6,865 nt of DNA, from positions 1 to 6,865 of the forward strand of contig JAMCWS010000123.1 in NCBI GenBank assembly GCA_023480605.1. Reading direction: 5' to 3'. The position numbers and the translations under genes were made by a program. Below, piece by piece: positions 6,322-6,865 of the stretch (position 1 is its first letter; every line of letters begins with the position of its first letter). Under the pieces are notes generated by a model. The model had not been told where the DNA came from and did no database searches. It saw only the letters and a program-made list of their open reading frames with translations. The stretch comes from a bacterium (GTDB lineage: Bacteria > Sumerlaeota > Sumerlaeia > MVZB01).

Positions 6322-6865
6322 ATGGACGCATCAAAAATTACGCCGGAAAACGGAACCATCTCGCGCCGGTCGTTTCTCCGCCGGGCGAGCGCCGGACTGG
6401 GGGCCGCCGTGGCGGCCCCCCTTGTCCTGCCGTCGAAGGTTCTGGGCCGGGGAGGCGCGGTGGCGCCATCGGAACGGATCGTGTTGGGCGCCATCGGCAT
6501 CGGCCCGCGCGGCCGTTACGATCTGGAATGCATGCTGGCCGAAAAAGATGTGCGGTTCGTGGCTATATGCGACGTCCAGCGCCGCCGGCGCGAAGCCGTC
6601 AAGGCGATGGCCGACGCCAAGTACGGCAACAAGGATTGCGTCATGTATCGCGACATGTTCGAGTTGCTCGCCCGGCCGGACATCGATGCGGTGCTGATCG
6701 CCACGGGCGATCACTGGCACACGCTGGCCTCGATCCTGGCGGCGCGCGCGGGCAAGGACGTCTATGCCGAAAAACCTTGCGCAATGACGATCGGCGAGAG
6801 CCAGGCGCTGTCGGACACCATGCTGCGCCATGGGCGCGTCTTCCAGGCGGGAACGCAGCGGCGCA
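6322..6865 (+). CDS. Tat-exported Gfo/Idh/MocA family oxidoreductase, 3' end outside window
   Basis: The first 181 complete codons are present; the family is usually 400-450 residues in Tat-bearing versions, so more than half is missing. The N-terminus has a twin-arginine motif SRRSFLR (14-20), a hydrophobic stretch (24-36) and a likely cleavage region near 40-48, so a folded, cofactor-loaded protein should be sent across the inner membrane. The mature part opens as a Rossmann fold: a GxGxxG turn at G59-I-G-P-R-G64, an acidic residue closing strand two (D84 in ICDV), an ATGDHWH stretch (127-133), and the EKP motif (150-152) whose Lys is the conserved catalytic/cofactor residue of the family. 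These enzymes carry out NAD(P)-dependent oxidation or reduction of sugars and related polyols. The C-terminal substrate domain is off the edge, so the substrate cannot be inferred. It is preceded by a strong ribosome binding site and sits 70 bases behind the URO-D-like gene. Confidence 0.93.
   Translation, partial: MDASKITPENGTISRRSFLRRASAGLGAAVAAPLVLPSKVLGRGGAVAPSERIVLGAIGIGPRGRYDLECMLAEKDVRFVAICDVQRRRREAVKAMADAKYGNKDCVMYRDMFELLARPDIDAVLIATGDHWHTLASILAARAGKDVYAEKPCAMTIGESQALSDTMLRHGRVFQAGTQRR

Noticed and set aside
5550..6500. Minus-strand open frame of 316 codons
   Set aside because: Antisense to the URO-D-like gene and to the Tat signal of the oxidoreductase, both clear by motif.
6711..6730. 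TGGCAC word within the oxidoreductase gene as a sigma-54 promoter
   Set aside because: The -12 TTGC is not at the required spacing and the word lies within a conserved coding motif (HWH).
1..6865. CRISPR, tRNA, rRNA, insertion sequence or phage genes
   Set aside because: No spaced direct repeats, no clover-leaf or rRNA-like stretch, no terminal inverted repeats or transposase-like protein were seen on either strand.

Overview
The window is GC-rich, with strongly G/C-ending codons. Its gene mix is a large secreted sugar-enzyme-like protein with an N-terminal 'DPWL' beta-sandwich module, a URO-D-like protein that is not HemE, a Tat-exported Gfo/Idh/MocA oxidoreductase, and a sigma-54 activator. 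That mix is typical of environmental polysaccharide-degrading lineages such as Candidatus Hydrogenedentota, Lentisphaerota, Planctomycetota or Verrucomicrobiota. Hydrogenedentota-like is my best guess, but it rests on gene style only; no marker gene is present.

Layout. Three genes lie on the minus strand in the left two thirds. From right to left they are a small three-helix membrane protein (4952-4542), a probable intrinsic terminator with a ten-T tract (4528-4487), an NtrC/AtoC-class response regulator with an intact receiver, GAFTGA-containing AAA+ domain and Fis-type HTH (4453-3026), a 307-base gap, and a very long exported or lipoprotein gene that starts at 2718 and runs off the left edge with at least 906 codons and no stop. 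A divergent region of about 300 bases separates these from two plus-strand genes: a URO-D-superfamily protein (5253-6251) and, 70 bases later, a Tat-signal Gfo/Idh/MocA dehydrogenase (6322 to the right edge, truncated).

How the parts may work together. The gap between the regulator and the large exported protein holds a close match to a sigma-54 (-24/-12) promoter on the minus strand (2825-2811), about 90 bases upstream of the large gene's start. An inverted repeat (2901-2912) sits about 105 bases above the expected transcription start, a usual place for an activator site. The simplest reading is that the activator switches on the neighbouring exported enzyme-like protein through sigma-54 polymerase. 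This is inferred from motif and position. The URO-D/oxidoreductase pair looks like a separate rightward unit, probably for cleavage or oxidation of some small substrate; its substrate cannot be read from the sequence.

I see no rRNA, tRNA, CRISPR array, insertion sequence or phage gene. Nothing here is clearly a new system; the regulator-promoter-target arrangement and the unassigned large exported protein are the most rewarding things to follow.
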